Shown here: positions 62,101 to 64,000 of the stretch, one piece after another
Layout of the letters: every line of letters begins with the position of its first letter
How positions within the stretch are numbered: position 1 is the first letter of the stretch
Origin: Callaeas wilsoni
Taxonomy: Eukaryota > Chordata > Aves > Passeriformes > Callaeidae
Assembly (NCBI GenBank): GCA_013398955.1
Contig: VWPU01006298.1
Coordinates: 1-64,000, forward strand
Direction: 5' to 3'
Length of the DNA stretch: 64,000 nt
The notes under the pieces: generated by a model
Seen by the model: the letters and a program-made list of their open reading frames with translations, nothing else
The model's database searches: none
What the model was told of the DNA's origin: nothing
Program-made: the position numbers and the translations under genes

Positions 62101-64000
62101 ATGAAATGCTGCATCAATGAACTTCTAAAAGCTTTTTTTAAGTACCTATTAAATTTCCATTAGTATTTTCTATTAACACTGTCATTTCACATCGTGAGGA
62201 GCTGTTAGAGATATATATAGATATATACACATAAACCCATGTGCACTCGAACTTCAGAAATATGTTTCTAACGCACAACACAACTGATTTTGTCACAGGA
62301 ACTCTGCTTCTGGTAAAACTTCAGAGACTAAAACATCAGCAACTGCAGCTGTCAAGGTGTGTGGGGGAGTGGTAGTGGAGGGCAAAAATCTGTGTATTTG
62401 GCTGTTAATTATGTCTTTTAGTAACTAATTACACTAATTGCAGATACATTTTTTCCTGATAAATTCTGAAGTTAAATATAATGTCTGCATAACTTAAAGA
62501 GTTTCCAGAATGAGACTTTCTGCAGCGAACACTCTCAAGTTTAAAACTGCAGATGATGCCCTGTATCAGATGAACTATTTTCAATTACTGACAATTTCAT
62601 CTAAAAATAAATCTAGCTTCTTTTCTTAGTATCTCTCAACTGTTTTTCTTACAGTCCCAATTTGACTAAAGCTCTGTTACACTAAACAATATGGAAATGG
62701 CCACCTTAAAAAAAAAAAGAAAAAAAGGCCTTAGAAATTCCTCCTTGCCAAAAGAAGTAGATGGTTATTATTTCCATTTCAAATTTATTCTTAACGGCAG
62801 TAAGAGGCAATAAAATTCAAGCAGGCAAAGTAAGCTTGGTTACCTGAGAGCAAGCATAAGTCACAAAATGGAAAGAAACTACTAATTTTTGTTTTTGTCA
62901 AAATTCTCCACAAATACTGGAAGTTTTCAATAGTGTTGTTTTTCTTCTTCCACTGTCTTTTATGTTTAGTCTTTCTGTATACCTACAGCAGAACCCTGAA
63001 CTTTTCATTTCTTAAACAGGTCCTCCTTCTCACGCCTCTGAACTCCCATTTTTAGTTTCCCAAATTCTGGATATTCACTCATTTTAAGACCAGACAGAAG
63101 GGGGGTTTTGCCATTTATTCTGTATCCATTTTGAAGGTCTGAGCCACCACACCTCCTACAAATTTGTTATGCCTCAGTATGGTAAATTTCTATTCAAAAA
63201 AGTATTTTAAAATCATGTGCATTAACTATAAAAGCTGTTTGAACACATGCAGCAAAAAGCAATAGGGAAACACTGTGGTTGAAGAGGAGCCCAACAACAG
63301 CCTCTTCCATCCAGACTCTCAAAGTCCTTCACTACTCACAGTAATCACCTGTTGTGAGCCACTACAAGACAGATTGAAACAGCCACCAAAAAATAAACCC
63401 TATGCTAAAAGGCCACAAGGACCTAAAGAGGTTTTAAGAGGAAGAAATGTTCTTTCTCACTATGCCAAAAAACCAAAGATAATCTAGAAGGCACACATTA
63501 AGATGGTCAGTTTTCTCCTTTCATGTCTGCAGAGTTCCATCACTATCCATTGACTTCAAATATTTTCTCTCATGTATCTACACCAAGCAGCGTATTTACA
63601 GGCCAGGACACTTTGGAGAGTCGGTGGACAAAACATGCAAAAAAAAAAAAGGAATAAATAAACTCCTTTTCTGGTTATTTTACCTGTATTTCCCAATTCT
63701 CCCCCCCGCACCAAAAGAAAGATTTAAAAAAACTGAAAGACTGATTAGAAAGTATTCAAAGACATCAAGGTGTGCCCATGACAGCTGCCCCATGGAGAGG
63801 TTCCCCTTCATGCCTTGACTAGTGCTGACTACCCCTCTATCCCCACATTCCCAATGAGCCTACGCAGCTTGATCTCGTCTCTTTCAATCATTTTTCATGT
63901 TGATTAAAAGCTAAGTATGTACAAAATAGAAATATAGCTGCGTGCGTATGCATAGCTGTCAAGGCATTCTTCTGGAGACAAATTTGATATATACACAAAA

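Overview
This is nuclear DNA from a vertebrate, most likely a bird. The coding capacity is split into short exons with GT...AG introns. The only interspersed repeats I can recognise are CR1-type non-LTR retrotransposon fragments, and I see no Alu, B1, L1 or tRNA-type SINE. CR1-only repeat content with fairly compact introns is typical of birds; turtle or crocodilian cannot be excluded from sequence alone. There are no operons, CRISPR arrays, plasmid or phage features.

Two genes meet tail to tail, the same arrangement I know from human 2p16. MSH6 runs on the + strand from position 1 to about 14,640. The window opens inside its exon 1, so the start codon and PCNA-binding N terminus are missing. 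All ten exons can be placed, and exons 4-10 have the same lengths as I remember for human MSH6. FBXO11 runs on the - strand from its stop codon at 15,812 up to exon 2 at 50,740-50,867. I place 22 exons in continuous frame (2,552 nt, 849 codons plus stop). Exon 1 and the promoter lie beyond position 64,000, so 50,868-64,000 is the 3' part of a large first intron.

Layout: 1-345 GC/CpG-rich exon 1 edge; 376-1,772 CR1 fragments in both orientations in MSH6 intron 1; 2,000-14,565 MSH6 exons 2-10; 14,616-14,628 a near-palindromic element carrying a poly(A) signal for each gene; 14,629-15,811 FBXO11 3' UTR; 15,812-23,063 a dense block of FBXO11 exons 12-23 (beta-helix repeats and UBR zinc finger); 23,064-31,298 a large intron with a decayed CR1 reverse transcriptase and one unexplained open frame; 31,299-44,841 exons 4-11 separated by long introns, with the F-box in exon 4; 50,541-50,867 exons 2-3; then intron 1.

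The proteins do not work together in one pathway. MSH6 pairs with MSH2 to recognise mismatches, and FBXO11 is the substrate receptor of an SCF ubiquitin ligase. Their link here is physical: converging transcription units with almost no spacer. I did not find a new multi-gene system. The best candidates for a second look are a cluster of four perfect inverted repeats within 129 bp of FBXO11 intron 1 (58,030-58,158), a ten-A run inside MSH6 coding sequence, the shared two-way poly(A) element, and a tandem NAGNAG acceptor at the F-box exon.
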